Positions 62,727 through 64,000 of a stretch of DNA of 64,000 bases are shown here, one piece after another. Source of the stretch: Peptostreptococcus stomatis DSM 17678 (lineage in GTDB: Bacteria; Bacillota; Clostridia; Peptostreptococcales; Peptostreptococcaceae). The stretch is from NCBI RefSeq assembly GCF_000147675.1, contig NZ_ADGQ01000035.1:1-64000 (forward strand), read 5' to 3'. A model generated the notes under the pieces. The model was not told the origin of the DNA, ran no database searches, and was given only the letters and a program-made list of their open reading frames with translations. The position numbers were made by a program, and so were the translations under genes. Every line of letters starts with the position of its first letter. The stretch's first letter is position 1.

Positions 62727-64000
62727 ATGAGTGCTAAGAAATTATCAAAAGAAGCTTACGGTGGCGTAAAGGGTAAAGATTATGTACCCTACAATACCGA
62801 TAAGACAAAAAGAGGTTCAAATACTGTAGTTATGATCATAGGTATGATCCTGGCAATAGTATTTGCAGCTTCTACAGCCTATTCAGGAATGAAGGCTGGA
62901 TTAACAGTTGCAGCAGGTATACCTGGATCTATAATAGGGTCTGCCTTTGTAGCAGCTTTTGCAAAGAAGAAGGGTCTATTAGGAAAGAACCTTGTTCAGG
63001 GTATGGCCAGTGGTGGTGAATCAGTTGCCAGTGGTTTGATATTCGTTCTACCAGCAGTACTATTGATTGGCAGTAAGATATCTTTTGTTGAAGGTCTTGT
63101 AATAGGTCTAGGAGGTGTCCTATTTGGTCTAGGAGTTGCTTCTCTAGTTCTTGACTACCTAATAATAGAAGAACATGGTAACCTAATGTATCCGGAATCT
63201 ATGGCTATATCTGAGACACTAGTTGCATCAGAAGGTGCCGGAGATTCAGTTAAGTTCATGGGAGTTGGATTTGTAATCAGTGGTATTATAACAATTTTAA
63301 CAGGTTCATTCTTAAACCTATGTAACAATGTTTACAGTAAGTTAGGAGAATCATTCTACAAGTTCAAGTTTGAAATAGAAGCTAACCCACTACTATTAGG
63401 TATAGGATTCATAGTTGGTTTAGAGGTTTCTATATCAATGTTTGCAGGATCTATCCTTTCAAACTTTGGTATACTTCCTTTGATTGGTTACTTCTCTGAT
63501 ATGGCTCACCAGAGTCACCATGTATGGAATAATGCTTCTACAGCAATTGGTCAGATGGATGTAAATACAATCTCAGGTGCCTATGTTAAGTATATAGGTG
63601 CGGGTATGATGCTTTGTGGTGGTGTAATTGGTGCTATCAAGCTTATCCCAGTTATAGTTTCATCTATCAAGCAGACTATGGGTGCTAAATCTGCTGGTGT
63701 AAGCCAGGAAGGTGTTGGCGTTCAGAGATTAATCCTTATAGGTGGTATAGTACTAGGTTTCGTTGGTGCCGTAATGGTATCAGGAAACATATTAATGGCT
63801 ATAGTAGGTATAGTGATTTCATTTATCCTATCAGCTTTATTCGTAATAGTTGCAGGTAGATTGACAGGTACTATAGGTACTTCAAACCTACCAGTTTCAG
63901 GTATGACAATTGCATCTCTAGTTATAGCGACTCTAGTATTTGTTATAGCTGGTTGGACTGACCCAGCAAGTAATAAGACTCTATTGATGTTCGCATCATT
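62727..64000 (+). CDS. OPT-family oligopeptide/metal-chelate transporter (partial, runs off the right edge)
   Basis: At least 424 residues with no stop before the window ends. It starts MSAKKLSKEAYGGVKG after AAAGGAAAA. A soluble N-terminus is followed by many hydrophobic segments. ASTAYSGMKAGLTVAAGIPGS, the NLVQGMASGGESVASGLIF block and MYPESMAISETLVASEGAGDS are OPT-family marks. OPT proteins bring in short peptides or metal chelates. The missing C-terminal third should carry the remaining helices. Confidence 0.88.
   Translation, partial: MSAKKLSKEAYGGVKGKDYVPYNTDKTKRGSNTVVMIIGMILAIVFAASTAYSGMKAGLTVAAGIPGSIIGSAFVAAFAKKKGLLGKNLVQGMASGGESVASGLIFVLPAVLLIGSKISFVEGLVIGLGGVLFGLGVASLVLDYLIIEEHGNLMYPESMAISETLVASEGAGDSVKFMGVGFVISGIITILTGSFLNLCNNVYSKLGESFYKFKFEIEANPLLLGIGFIVGLEVSISMFAGSILSNFGILPLIGYFSDMAHQSHHVWNNASTAIGQMDVNTISGAYVKYIGAGMMLCGGVIGAIKLIPVIVSSIKQTMGAKSAGVSQEGVGVQRLILIGGIVLGFVGAVMVSGNILMAIVGIVISFILSALFVIVAGRLTGTIGTSNLPVSGMTIASLVIATLVFVIAGWTDPASNKTLLMFAS

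Overview
The window comes from a low-GC, anaerobic Gram-positive bacterium, most likely a Clostridia/Tissierellia-type member of the Bacillota. Signs are the DUF4364, DUF3793 and DUF4342 proteins, a CWB2-type cell-wall-binding surface protein, the split GlyQ/GlyS synthetase, long-form HPF, the PhoH-YbeY-DgkA-Era order and a complete anaerobic (early cobalt insertion) cobalamin pathway. Host genes favour AGG arginine and GCC codons. The species cannot be named from sequence alone.

Layout. 1-7561: housekeeping genes (D,D-carboxypeptidase, DUF4364, HflX, an alanine/Na+ symporter, a Cys-rich small-domain protein overlapping a cardiolipin synthase). 7641-12865: an AT-rich accessory island. It opens with a broken, N-terminally truncated large serine recombinase. 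It then carries a four-gene cassette of XRE regulator, SMEK-type protein, small middle component and DUF2326 SMC-like ATPase, which I read as an ABC-three-component (ABC-3C) conflict system, and ends with an MBL-fold hydrolase. 12945-14364: a probable Imm22 immunity protein overlapping a Zn-type macrodomain ADP-ribosylhydrolase, in more host-like codon style, followed by a decayed ORF. 14571-16937: a secreted CWB2 surface protein.

17206-24919: a redox lipoprotein (TlpA-like), a 50-residue CXXC protein, a polyferredoxin-type membrane protein, a MacB/FtsX-type ABC exporter with two permeases, and a two-component system. 25023-28570: AcpS, split transketolase and a C-terminal processing protease.

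28686-46364: about 18 kb of cobalamin genes, all on the + strand: cobT, cobU, cobS, an alpha-ribazole phosphatase, cobQ/cbiP, cbiA, cbiB, threonine-phosphate decarboxylase, threonine kinase, cbiC, D, E, T, F, G, H, J and a cbiK-cbiL fusion. Together they run from sirohydrochlorin to cobalamin. The corrinoid adenosyltransferase, cobalt importer, sirohydrochlorin synthesis and a B12 riboswitch are not in the window.

46691-64000: a TDT-family transporter, a patatin-like phospholipase, class II FBP aldolase, HPF, then phoH-ybeY-(undecaprenol kinase/PAP2 fusion)-era-mgtE, recO-DUF4342-glyQS, DUF3793-flavodoxin, an alpha/beta hydrolase, and the first part of an OPT-family transporter that runs off the right edge. 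Several transcription starts share an extended -10 of the form TGNTATAAT.
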